Source: Sulfitobacter brevis (lineage in GTDB: Bacteria > Pseudomonadota > Alphaproteobacteria > Rhodobacterales > Rhodobacteraceae). Taken from it: a DNA stretch of 64,000 bases. Shown here piece after piece: positions 44,637 to 52,689 of this stretch (positions are counted from its first letter, which is position 1; each line of letters begins with the position of its first letter). A program made the translations under genes and the position numbers. The stretch covers positions 248,001-312,000 of the forward strand of contig NZ_FOMW01000001.1 of assembly GCF_900112755.1 (NCBI RefSeq). The letters are read 5' to 3'. The notes under the pieces are model-generated. The model made no database searches. It was not told where the DNA came from and saw only the letters and a list, made by a program, of their open reading frames with translations.

Positions 44637-47600
44637 ATGAAAATATTCTCCGCCCGCACCCGCCCGGTCCACCTCGGCTCCTACCCGCTAGAGCGGCTCC
44701 GCCGTTTGGAAACCGCCGGTGCAACGGCCGATCTGTCGACCCTGCCCCTGCCGGAAATCAGCTTTGCCCGCCCCGAAGATCCGCAGAGCATCGTCAATGC
44801 GATGGGACCGTTTCAGGCGATGATGGATGTGTTGCGCGGTGGTAAATGCAACGCCGCTGGCGCCGATATTCCCGACGACCTTTCGGCCCGCGCCGATCAC
44901 CTTAAGGCGTTCGGCTATTACAACGACGCCTCAATGATGGGAGTCTGTGCCCTGCCTGATGCGGCGCGTCTTGCCAGCCCACGGCGCAACCCCGATACCG
45001 ACGCCCTGGCCCGCGATCTGCGCGAACGCCAGACCAAGACGCTGGCCGCTGGCGTTGACGTGATCATGGCCAACCTGCGCGAAGCGGCTAGCACGCCCGA
45101 TGCCCCGCTTGGCGCCCATAGCCACGCCGTCGTGATCCTCACGGCCTACCCCCGCGACCCGCGCCGCGACGAGGCTGGAACCGATTGGATCAAGGACGCA
45201 CAGGCCCAACGCGCCTGCCTGCGCGGTACAGAAAACGCGACTGTGCTGGCTGAATATATCCGTCAGCTTGGCTTTGATGCCCGCGCCCACAGCCTCACCA
45301 CCACGGATATGCATCTGGGCCATCTGGCGGTGGCCGCAGGGCTGGCGGTTTGGGAAGACGGCGGATTGACGTCGCCTTGGATTGGCACGCGATTTGGCCT
45401 TGCCGTGGTCACCACGGATCTGCCGCTGGCCTCCGACCTGCCGCTGGCGCCCATGGCAGAGCAACCGTGGTCGGTGTTGAAAGGCCCGCATTGGCAGCTT
45501 GGCACCCACGGCGGTGTTTCGGCCCGGACCCACGACCCCTATGCCAACCGCGATTTTGCCGATGGCCCGCACCCGTTCGAGACCCTCAAGCGGGTCGACA
45601 ATCCAACCACATATATCGATGCGCCCAATGTCCCCCGCGTGCCGAAACGCGCGGATATGTTCGCGCGTGCACAGTTCGGCGACATGGGCCCCAAGGTTCA
45701 GGACGCGATGAAAGGCGGACACCACATCATCAAATCCGCCCCCTCCGCCGCGCAACGCCGCCTGCTCGGCGCGCTGATCCTGCTGCAAGACGGCGAGATC
45801 GCCGAAGAAAAGCGCGAAAACCTCCCCGAAGCGAACGCTGCCAACCTCAAAGGGGCCTCCTACTTTCTCGGCTCGGATGCCTCCGGTATCTCGGCCTGCC
45901 CCGACTGGACGTGGTACAGCCACGACCCGACCGGCACCCCGATCACGCCACCGCACAACCAAGCGCTGAGCCTGATCATCGACCAAGGCTTTGACACGAT
46001 GGAGGGGGCCTCGGGCGATGACTGGATCAGCGTCGCTCAATCGATGCGCGCCTATCTGCGCTTTGCCATCATCGGCGGGGTTCTGGCGCAGCATCTGCGC
46101 AACCTCGGCTACAGCGCTAAAGCCCACACAGTGATGGACGGCGACGTGCTGCAACCGCCACTTCTGCTGCTCAGCGGTTTGGGCGAGGTCAGCCGCATCG
46201 GCGAGGTGATCCTGAACCCTTTCCTCGGCCCGCGCCTCAAATCCGGCGTCGTGACGACGACCCTGCCCGTATTCCACGACAAGCCCATCGACTTCGGTCT
46301 GCAAAAATTCTGCGAAAGCTGCAACAAATGCGCGCGTGAATGCCCGTCCGGCGCAATCACCGCTGGCCCGAAAACCATGTTCAACGGCTATGAGATCTGG
46401 AAATCCGACAGCCAGAAATGCGCCACCTACCGGATCACCAACCAAGGCGGTGCCATGTGTGGCCGCTGCATGAAGACCTGCCCGTGGAACCTTGAAGGTC
46501 TGTTCGCCGAAGCGCCGTTCCGTTGGGCCGCGACTCATATCCCCGCTGCCGCACCGCTGCTGGCCAAGCTCGACGACAAACTCGGCAAGGGCGGCCTCAA
46601 TCCGGTTAAGAAATGGTGGTGGGACCTTGAGATGAAGCGCGAGACCGGGCGGTTCACCCTGCCCGCCGCCCCCGTCAACGCGCGGGACCTGCAGCCCGAG
46701 CTTGACCTGCAATTCAAAGATCAGACCCTCGCGGTTTACCCCGCGCCGCTGGCACCGCACCCTTGGCCCTACCCCGACCCGATGAACCGCGAAGCAGGGA
46801 TCAAGGCCCACGCCGCCCTGCTCAGCGCCGATGAGCACCGCCGCCGCACTGCCGCGGGCGAAACCGCACATTTGCACCTTTATGCCACGGGCGATGATAC
46901 CCCCGTGCTCGACCTGCGCATTACCGGTGCGGAGAAGCTAAGCGATGGCGTCACCTCATATGATTTCGCCCATCCACAAGGCCATGACCTGCCCGCATGG
47001 ACCGCAGGCGCGCACCTTGATCTGGTGGTGGCGCCGGAATACCTGCGCCCCTATTCGCTGCTTGGTGACCCCGCCGACCGCAGCCGCTACCGTATTGCTG
47101 TGCTGCGCGAGGACACAGGGCGCGGCGGCTCCGCCATGCTGCACCGTATTTTCACCACGGGCCGCCGCGTGTTTGTCTCCAAACCCGTCAACCATTTCGA
47201 GCTGGTCGAGGATGCAGCCCATACCCTGCTGATGGGTGGCGGCATCGGCATCACCCCGATGATCGCCTTCGCCCACCGCCTGCACCACTTGGGCAAACGC
47301 TTCGACCTGCACTATTCCGCGCCGCGCCGCGACACCGCCGCCTTTGCCGATATTCTTGGCCAAATGACATGGGCATCCCGAGTCCACCTACATATCTCCG
47401 CCGAGGACACCCGCATCGATCTGCCCCGCGTCATGGCAAATGCCCCCGAAGGCGCCCACGTCTATACCTGCGGACCAGACGCCTATATGCAAGCCGCGAT
47501 CACCACCGCGACCGAGGCTGGCATCCCCGAAGATCGACGGCATCTGGAGTATTTCTCCACCCCCGAGGTACCGGATTACATCAACCACCGCTTCACCCTG

Positions 47601-47849
47601 CGCCTCGCCTCTGGCCGCGAGATCGCGGTGCCCGCAGATCAGTCAGCCGCCGACGCCTTGATCGCGGCGGGTATCGCGGTCGACCTCAAATGTAGCGATG
47701 GTATCTGTGGCGTCTGTAAATGCGGGCTGCGCAGCGGCGAAGTCGAACACCGCGACTTCGTCCTCTCCGCCAAACAACGCGAAACCGCGCTGATCCTGTG
47801 CCAGTCCCGCGCCGCCGCTCCGGGTGGCCTGTTGGAGATCGACCTTTAG
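44637..47849 (+). CDS. Self-sufficient reductive dehalogenase fused to FMN/[2Fe-2S] reductase
   Basis: This 1070-residue cytoplasmic protein fuses a cobalamin-dependent reductive dehalogenase (about 1-690) to a phthalate-dioxygenase-reductase-type module (about 740-1070). Two [4Fe-4S] motifs are visible: C559-x2-C-x2-C-x3-C569 and C608-x2-C-x3-C615, with C595 as probable fourth ligand. Y427 (WTWYSHD) and K495 (YSAKAH) are candidates for the catalytic Tyr and Lys of the family. The reductase has RPYS (804-807, FMN), GGGIGITP (867-874) and plant-type [2Fe-2S] ligands C1019, C1024, C1027, C1055. There is no Tat signal or membrane anchor gene, so it is catabolic rather than respiratory. Architecture matches BhbA-type enzymes. 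The ATG lacks a clear ribosome site. Confidence 0.93.
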   Translation: MKIFSARTRPVHLGSYPLERLRRLETAGATADLSTLPLPEISFARPEDPQSIVNAMGPFQAMMDVLRGGKCNAAGADIPDDLSARADHLKAFGYYNDASMMGVCALPDAARLASPRRNPDTDALARDLRERQTKTLAAGVDVIMANLREAASTPDAPLGAHSHAVVILTAYPRDPRRDEAGTDWIKDAQAQRACLRGTENATVLAEYIRQLGFDARAHSLTTTDMHLGHLAVAAGLAVWEDGGLTSPWIGTRFGLAVVTTDLPLASDLPLAPMAEQPWSVLKGPHWQLGTHGGVSARTHDPYANRDFADGPHPFETLKRVDNPTTYIDAPNVPRVPKRADMFARAQFGDMGPKVQDAMKGGHHIIKSAPSAAQRRLLGALILLQDGEIAEEKRENLPEANAANLKGASYFLGSDASGISACPDWTWYSHDPTGTPITPPHNQALSLIIDQGFDTMEGASGDDWISVAQSMRAYLRFAIIGGVLAQHLRNLGYSAKAHTVMDGDVLQPPLLLLSGLGEVSRIGEVILNPFLGPRLKSGVVTTTLPVFHDKPIDFGLQKFCESCNKCARECPSGAITAGPKTMFNGYEIWKSDSQKCATYRITNQGGAMCGRCMKTCPWNLEGLFAEAPFRWAATHIPAAAPLLAKLDDKLGKGGLNPVKKWWWDLEMKRETGRFTLPAAPVNARDLQPELDLQFKDQTLAVYPAPLAPHPWPYPDPMNREAGIKAHAALLSADEHRRRTAAGETAHLHLYATGDDTPVLDLRITGAEKLSDGVTSYDFAHPQGHDLPAWTAGAHLDLVVAPEYLRPYSLLGDPADRSRYRIAVLREDTGRGGSAMLHRIFTTGRRVFVSKPVNHFELVEDAAHTLLMGGGIGITPMIAFAHRLHHLGKRFDLHYSAPRRDTAAFADILGQMTWASRVHLHISAEDTRIDLPRVMANAPEGAHVYTCGPDAYMQAAITTATEAGIPEDRRHLEYFSTPEVPDYINHRFTLRLASGREIAVPADQSAADALIAAGIAVDLKCSDGICGVCKCGLRSGEVEHRDFVLSAKQRETALILCQSRAAAPGGLLEIDL

Positions 47850-47961
47850 GCCACTCCGCCGAGGCTTTGTTTGGCCGTAAAAAATTCCCGCGGCGCGTCC
47901 CGCTCTTTCAACCCGCGTCGCGGCTCGCTATATCGCGCTCAAACAACCCATGAGGCCCGCC

Positions 47962-48651
47962 ATGCCATTTGACCGCTCCATCAAAATCGCCCCGTCGATA
48001 CTCGCCGCCGATTTTGCCAACTTCGGTGCCGAATGCGCCGCTATTGAGGCCCAAGGCGCCGATTGGGTGCATGTAGATGTGATGGACGGCCACTTCGTCC
48101 CGAACCTCAGCTTTGGCCCTGCCACCTGTGCCGCGATCCGCCCGCACATCAAAGGTGTGATGGACGTGCACCTGATGATCTCGCCAGTAGATCCCTATAT
48201 CGATGCCTTCGCGGCTGCCGGTGCGGATATCCTGACCGCCCATGTCGAGGCTGGCCCTCACATCCACCGCACCTTGCAAGCGATCCGCGCGGCGGGCTGC
48301 AAGGCCGGTGTCGCGCTGAACCCCGGCACGCCAGCCGAGGCAGTGGCCCATCTGCTCGATCTGACAGACCTGATCTGTGTGATGACCGTGAACCCCGGCT
48401 TCGGCGGCCAGAAGTTCATCGACATGTCCGACAAAATCAAAGCCCTGCGCGCGATGATCGGCGACCGTCCAGTGCATATCGAAATTGACGGCGGCGTTGA
48501 TGCAAACACCGCGCCCTCGGTTGCTGCCGCAGGCGCCGATGTGCTGGTCGCAGGCTCTGCCGTATTCAAAGGCGGCTCGGTCAGCGACCCCGCACCTTAC
48601 GGCGAAAACATCCGCGCGATTCGCGCTGCTGCCGAAGGCACATGGACCTAA
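47962..48651 (+). CDS. rpe: Ribulose-phosphate 3-epimerase
   Basis: This 229-residue TIM-barrel enzyme interconverts ribulose-5-phosphate and xylulose-5-phosphate. The signatures KIAPSILAADFANFG, VDVMDGHFVPNLSFG, VMTVNPGFGGQKF and EIDGGVDANTAP include the metal-binding His and Asp residues. I chose the ATG at 47962 because GAGG sits 6 bases upstream; the ATG at 47950 has no ribosome site. It follows the dehalogenase gene by 112 bp but is an ordinary housekeeping gene. Confidence 0.95.
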   Translation: MPFDRSIKIAPSILAADFANFGAECAAIEAQGADWVHVDVMDGHFVPNLSFGPATCAAIRPHIKGVMDVHLMISPVDPYIDAFAAAGADILTAHVEAGPHIHRTLQAIRAAGCKAGVALNPGTPAEAVAHLLDLTDLICVMTVNPGFGGQKFIDMSDKIKALRAMIGDRPVHIEIDGGVDANTAPSVAAAGADVLVAGSAVFKGGSVSDPAPYGENIRAIRAAAEGTWT

Positions 48652-48654
48652 CAT

Positions 48655-48692
48655 AAACCCGCCCCGTTTTCACAACGGGGCGGGTTTTTTCT
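48655..48692 (+). terminator. Rho-independent terminator of rpe
   Basis: A perfect 14-bp stem (48655-48668 with 48674-48687, loop TTCAC) is followed by a T run. It is the strongest terminator in the window and may also slow minus-strand transcription from the acyl-CoA ligase gene. Confidence 0.92.
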
Positions 48693-48719
48693 TCGCGATG
48701 CCGAAGGCGCGGTGAGCCG

Positions 48720-50210
48720 CTAGTCCAGTTGATCGGCAAAAGCCGAAAGTAACCGGTGCTTTAAAATCTTCCCGGTCGGCGCGGCGGGCAATTCGGTCGC
48801 CAGAACGATCCGCGCGGGCCGCTTATATCCCGCAAGCCGCTCCGCCACAAAAGCCCGCAACTCCTCAACAGAAACAGTATCACCTTTGGCGATCTGCACA
48901 AAAGCCAGCACCTGTTCGTCGCCGCCATGCATCCGGCCAATTACCGCGGACTGGATCACCTGCGGATGATCGTTCAACGCCGCCTCGACTTCGGGCGGAT
49001 AGACGTTGAAACCGCCGTGGATAATCAACTCCTTCGAGCGGCCCAGAATGTGCAGATTGCCCTGCGCATCAATCCGGCCCAGATCGCCGGTGCGCAGCCA
49101 GCCGTCGGCGTCCACAGCACGGGCGGTTTCTTCGGGGTTGCGATAATAGCCGCGCATGATGTGGCCGCCACGGGTCAGTACCTCGCCTGACCCCTCGCTG
49201 CCCCCCGGCACGCTGTCGTCAATCTTGATCTCCACACCCGGCAAGGCCGGGCCGGTCGAGGTATCCTCGGTGCCCAAAGGATTGCGCGTCGCACAGACAC
49301 CGGCGGTGGTTTCGGTCATGCCATACCCGTTTTGCAATCCGACCCCGTAAAAAGCCTCAGCCTTGCGTTTCCACGCGGGGTCCAGCGGCGCCGCCCCCGA
49401 AGAAACATAGCGCAGCCTTGCGGAGCCCAGCGAGACCAGCCCCTGCTCTTTGGTATATTGCATTAGCAGTGCGTGCATCTGCGGCACCGCTGAAAGCAGC
49501 GTCACCCCGTCCTGCAAGGCGGTGAAAAGCCCCGCCGCCGAGAAGCGCGCCTCCAGCCGCACGGCCGCACCCGCATAGCAAGCTGCCGTCACCACCGAGG
49601 CCAATCCGAAGACATGGGTAATCGGCAACACGCCATAGATCAGGTCATCCGGCGTCATGCTGCGCAGATTGGCCGAGGCCATACCGCCAAAGCGCACGTT
49701 GTCGTGGGTCAGCATCACACCTTTGGGATCGCCTGTGGTGCCTGTTGTGTAAAGCAGCACCGCCACACCGGCGAGGTCCGGGTCTGGCGCGCTTTCGAAC
49801 TGTGCGACATGTACCGCACCAAACGCGCCCGAAACCACCTCGGCGCCCATCCGGCCGGCGTGATTTGCCGCATCACTGCTGACAGCAGTGGTAAAGATCA
49901 TCACCGCAGGTTTCGCGTGATCGACGATCCGTTGTACCTCACTCGCGGTCTGGCGCGCGTTGACCGGCAAGACCACCGCGTCCATCTTCCAGCAGGCAAA
50001 CAGCATCGCCACCGCGCTTGCGCAATTCTCCGACAGCATCATCACCCGATCGCCGCGCCGCACGCCTGCCTCGGTGAGCATCCTTGCTGCATCTTCGGCA
50101 GCGAGGTTCAACTCGGCATAGCTCCACGCTGTGCCGATGCTGTCGCTAAGGGCGGGCGCATAGGGGCGTGTGGCCACCTGCGTGTTCAGAAATTCTTCGA
50201 CCCGTGCCAC
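48720..50210 (-). CDS. Acyl-CoA ligase (AMP-forming)
   Basis: This 496-residue adenylate-forming enzyme activates a carboxylic acid to its CoA ester. The P-loop LLYTTGTTGDPKGVM, the A5 motif GYGMTETT and the hinge GRSKELIIHGGFNVYP are intact, with the C-terminal catalytic lysine in PTGKILKHRL. It starts with GTG at 50210, overlapping the TAG of the preceding small gene by one base. It is the last gene of the long minus-strand operon and probably makes the first intermediate of that pathway. Confidence 0.92.
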   Translation of the reverse strand: MARVEEFLNTQVATRPYAPALSDSIGTAWSYAELNLAAEDAARMLTEAGVRRGDRVMMLSENCASAVAMLFACWKMDAVVLPVNARQTASEVQRIVDHAKPAVMIFTTAVSSDAANHAGRMGAEVVSGAFGAVHVAQFESAPDPDLAGVAVLLYTTGTTGDPKGVMLTHDNVRFGGMASANLRSMTPDDLIYGVLPITHVFGLASVVTAACYAGAAVRLEARFSAAGLFTALQDGVTLLSAVPQMHALLMQYTKEQGLVSLGSARLRYVSSGAAPLDPAWKRKAEAFYGVGLQNGYGMTETTAGVCATRNPLGTEDTSTGPALPGVEIKIDDSVPGGSEGSGEVLTRGGHIMRGYYRNPEETARAVDADGWLRTGDLGRIDAQGNLHILGRSKELIIHGGFNVYPPEVEAALNDHPQVIQSAVIGRMHGGDEQVLAFVQIAKGDTVSVEELRAFVAERLAGYKRPARIVLATELPAAPTGKILKHRLLSAFADQLD

Positions 50211-50401
50211 TATTCCGCTGCCTCCCGCATTTGCGTCATATTCCCCAATCGGCCCTGCGCCGTTGCGGCCTTCAATTCAATCCGCGCGGCCGCATTGGCC
50301 CGATCATTCGGCACCAGCCCTGGTCGCGTCAGGACGTGAGCCCCGAAAGGCAGCCCGCCCCACATCTGCTGCGCCTTGCCGATCCCGGTGCCCGAATGCA
50401 T
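50210..50401 (-). CDS. Small protein of unknown function, translationally coupled
   Basis: This 63-residue protein begins MHSGTGIGKAQQMWGGLPFG and continues HVLTRPGLVPNDRANAAARIE. It has no signal peptide, membrane helix or motif that I recognise. Its ATG overlaps the upstream enoyl-CoA hydratase stop (TGATG), and its TAG overlaps the GTG of the ligase gene. Such one-base couplings on both sides argue that it is translated. It could be a remnant of a larger enzyme, but no catalytic signature is left. Confidence 0.6.
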   Translation of the reverse strand: MHSGTGIGKAQQMWGGLPFGAHVLTRPGLVPNDRANAAARIELKAATAQGRLGNMTQMREAAE

Positions 50402-51171
50402 CAGCGGTACTCGGCCTTGCGCTTTTCAAGGAAGGCAGCGATGCCTTCGGCGGCCTCGTCCGCGCCTGCGGCATGAGCCATCGCGTCCCGCTCGGCGTCA
50501 AGCTGTTCAAGCTCGGTCGCCTCATAGGCATTTGCCACCAGCGTCCGGATGGCGCCTTGTGCGGCTCGCGGACCAGACGCCAAAGTATCGGCCAGAACCA
50601 GTGCTTCCTCCAGCGCCTTGCCCACGCGGGTGACACGGTTGATCGCGCCCAGTTCGGCGAAGCGTTTCGCCATGACCGGACGGCCCAGCAGGCACATCTC
50701 CATCGACAAGGGGCGTGGCAACAGCCGTGACAGCGCCGAGGTCAGCCCCGCGTCAGGCACCAGCCCCGCCTTGACGTAGGCGGCGGTAAACTGTGCTTCT
50801 TCGGACGCCACAACCATGTCACAGGCCAAGGCCAGCGACAGCCCTGCGCCAGCCGCTCCGCCTTCGACGGCAGCAATTACCGGCACCGGGCAGGCGCGGA
50901 TCGACCGCACCAGATCATGCAGGCCATCAACCTTGGCACGGCGCTCCGGCTCGCTCAGATTGCGCCGTTCGATCAGCACGTTCAAGTCTCCACCGGCGCA
51001 GAAAAACTTGCCTTCGGAGGTGATGATCACCGCCCGAATGCGGGTCTCGCTGGCTTTTGCCATCGCCTCGGAAATTGCCTCATAAAGCTCGGGCGTCAAC
51101 GCGCCGCGCTTTTCGGCATTGCCGTTCCAGATGATCAGCCGATCTCCGCAATCTTCAACCCGTGCGCTCAT
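50401..51171 (-). CDS. Enoyl-CoA hydratase/isomerase
   Basis: This 256-residue crotonase-fold protein has the oxyanion-hole segments FFCAGGDLNVL and GGAAGAGLSLALACD. At the two usual catalytic glutamate positions, EEAQFTAAYVKAGLVPDAG shows partly altered residues, so the exact reaction (hydration, isomerisation or ring opening) is uncertain. The start overlaps the thioesterase gene's stop (ATGA). Confidence 0.9.
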   Translation of the reverse strand: MSARVEDCGDRLIIWNGNAEKRGALTPELYEAISEAMAKASETRIRAVIITSEGKFFCAGGDLNVLIERRNLSEPERRAKVDGLHDLVRSIRACPVPVIAAVEGGAAGAGLSLALACDMVVASEEAQFTAAYVKAGLVPDAGLTSALSRLLPRPLSMEMCLLGRPVMAKRFAELGAINRVTRVGKALEEALVLADTLASGPRAAQGAIRTLVANAYEATELEQLDAERDAMAHAAGADEAAEGIAAFLEKRKAEYR

Positions 51172-51575
51172 GTCGCGTTCCTTTTGAAAACGCCCTGCGC
51201 GGTGGATAGGATGCGGCCCTCTGCATCCACCATCTGCGCCTCGGCATAGACAATCTTGTAACCGCCGCCCGTCACGCGACCCGTGACCGTCACGCGGCCC
51301 TCCGAAGCCGAGGCGACAAAATTAGTGGCCAGAGAAAGCGTCATAACCTGCACGATTTCCCCTTCTCCCGCCAGTTTGCGGGAGGCCGCGAAACCGCCAG
51401 CGGCGTCCAGCATCATCGCATGGATGCCGCCGTGCAAAGTGCCGTTGCGGTTCAAATGCTTCGGAGCGATCTCGAGCGATACGGCAGAGGTGCCTGCCGG
51501 ATCGCTCAGATCGATACTATAACCTACAAGCTTTTCCGCCCCGCTCTGGGGGGCTTCATGCGGCGGATAGGGCAA
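51168..51575 (-). CDS. PaaI-type hotdog thioesterase
   Basis: This roughly 135-residue hotdog-fold protein has the PaaI-type signature HLNRNGTLHGGIHAMMLDAAGGFAA, in which N, G and the later D form the active site. It hydrolyses acyl-CoA, in this context possibly to release dead-end CoA esters. I chose a TTG at 51575 with GGAG 7 bases upstream; an in-frame ATG at 51629 lies deeper in the preceding gene. It overlaps the acyl-CoA dehydrogenase gene by 20 bp. Confidence 0.82.
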   Translation of the reverse strand: MPYPPHEAPQSGAEKLVGYSIDLSDPAGTSAVSLEIAPKHLNRNGTLHGGIHAMMLDAAGGFAASRKLAGEGEIVQVMTLSLATNFVASASEGRVTVTGRVTGGGYKIVYAEAQMVDAEGRILSTAQGVFKRNAT

Positions 51576-52689
51576 TGAAACGCTCCAGATGGTGGTCGGT
51601 ATCGCCAAAGCGGTGGTCGGCCATGACAATACGTTTGGCGATATGGGCCAGTTCGTATTCCTGCGTCATGGCAATGCCGCCGTGCATCTGGATCGCGTCT
51701 TCGGCAACCATACGGCCCGCACGGCCCAGCAGGTTTTTCGCCGCCGCAACATGCAGATCGCGCTGTCTGTCGTCGCCTTCCAGATGCCCCGCCGCGTTGA
51801 TCACGGCAGAGCGTGCCTGCTCCAGCTCGATCAGCAGGTCGGACATGCGGTGCGCCAGCGCCTGAAAGGTGCCGATGGGACGCCCGAACTGCTTGCGCGT
51901 CATCAGGTATTCCTTGGTCAGCGCCGTGGCGGTTTCCATGGCACCCAAAGTCTCGGCGCACAGAGCGACATTGGCGATGGCGACCCGCGCTTCGATGGCG
52001 CTGGCCGCTTTGCCTGCAGCGCCCAATCGGGCAGAGGCCAGAATGCTGACGTCATCAAGCGTGACCTCAGCCGCACGACCACCCGCCAGCAGCGCATAGC
52101 CCTGAATGGTCAGGCCCTTGGCATCGGCAGGCACGAGGAACAGCGAAATCCCCTCCGCATCACCTGCGTCACCGCTTTCGCGGGCCGAGACGACGAGCAT
52201 ATCGGCGGCTTCGGCATTGACGACGACAGCCTTGCGCCCGTTGAGCACGATATTGTCGCCATCGGCTTTGGCCGAGGTTTGAACGCGGTTCAGGTCATAG
52301 CGACTGGTGGGTTCGCCATGGGCGAAAGCCATTTGCAGGGTGCCAGCGATGATCTCTTCGACATGCGCCTGCTGTGCCTCGGTGCCCAGGTCAGCGATCA
52401 AGCCGCCTGCTAGAACGGCGGTATCGAGGAAGGGTTCGACCACGCCAGCGCGGCCTAACTCTTCGAACACGGTGGTGAGGTCGAAACCTGCGCCACCAAA
52501 GCCACCCTGATCTTCGGTGAACAGCGCGCCGATCACCCCAAGCTCTGCCAGACCCTGCCAGATTTCGGTGGAAAGACCGGAATCGCTTTCAAGGATCTTG
52601 TTGCGAGTCGCGGTGTCGTATTTGTCGCGCAGAAAGCGCCGCAGGCTGTCCTGCAACATCTGGCGTTCTTCTGTCAGGTCAAAATTCAT
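51556..52689 (-). CDS. Acyl-CoA dehydrogenase, pimeloyl-CoA dehydrogenase small-subunit-like
   Basis: This 377-residue flavoprotein has the ACAD fold. FTEDQGGFGGAGFDL lies near the start, and the C-terminal half has RKQFGRPIGTFQALAHRMSDL and IQMHGGIAMTQEYELAHIAKR. Compared with classic ACADs the middle FAD/substrate segment is degenerate. The neighbouring gene encodes a 399-residue ACAD; paired large and small ACADs of these sizes are known from pim operons and from heteromeric ACADs. I infer a two-subunit enzyme. Its start overlaps the large-subunit stop (ATGA). Confidence 0.87.
   Translation of the reverse strand: MNFDLTEERQMLQDSLRRFLRDKYDTATRNKILESDSGLSTEIWQGLAELGVIGALFTEDQGGFGGAGFDLTTVFEELGRAGVVEPFLDTAVLAGGLIADLGTEAQQAHVEEIIAGTLQMAFAHGEPTSRYDLNRVQTSAKADGDNIVLNGRKAVVVNAEAADMLVVSARESGDAGDAEGISLFLVPADAKGLTIQGYALLAGGRAAEVTLDDVSILASARLGAAGKAASAIEARVAIANVALCAETLGAMETATALTKEYLMTRKQFGRPIGTFQALAHRMSDLLIELEQARSAVINAAGHLEGDDRQRDLHVAAAKNLLGRAGRMVAEDAIQMHGGIAMTQEYELAHIAKRIVMADHRFGDTDHHLERFIALSAA

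Noticed and set aside
44931-46877. Long minus-strand open frame (about 648 codons) opposite the dehalogenase gene
   Set aside because: The plus strand encodes a recognisable multi-domain enzyme throughout; the antisense frame is open because of high GC codon use and has no motif or ribosome site.
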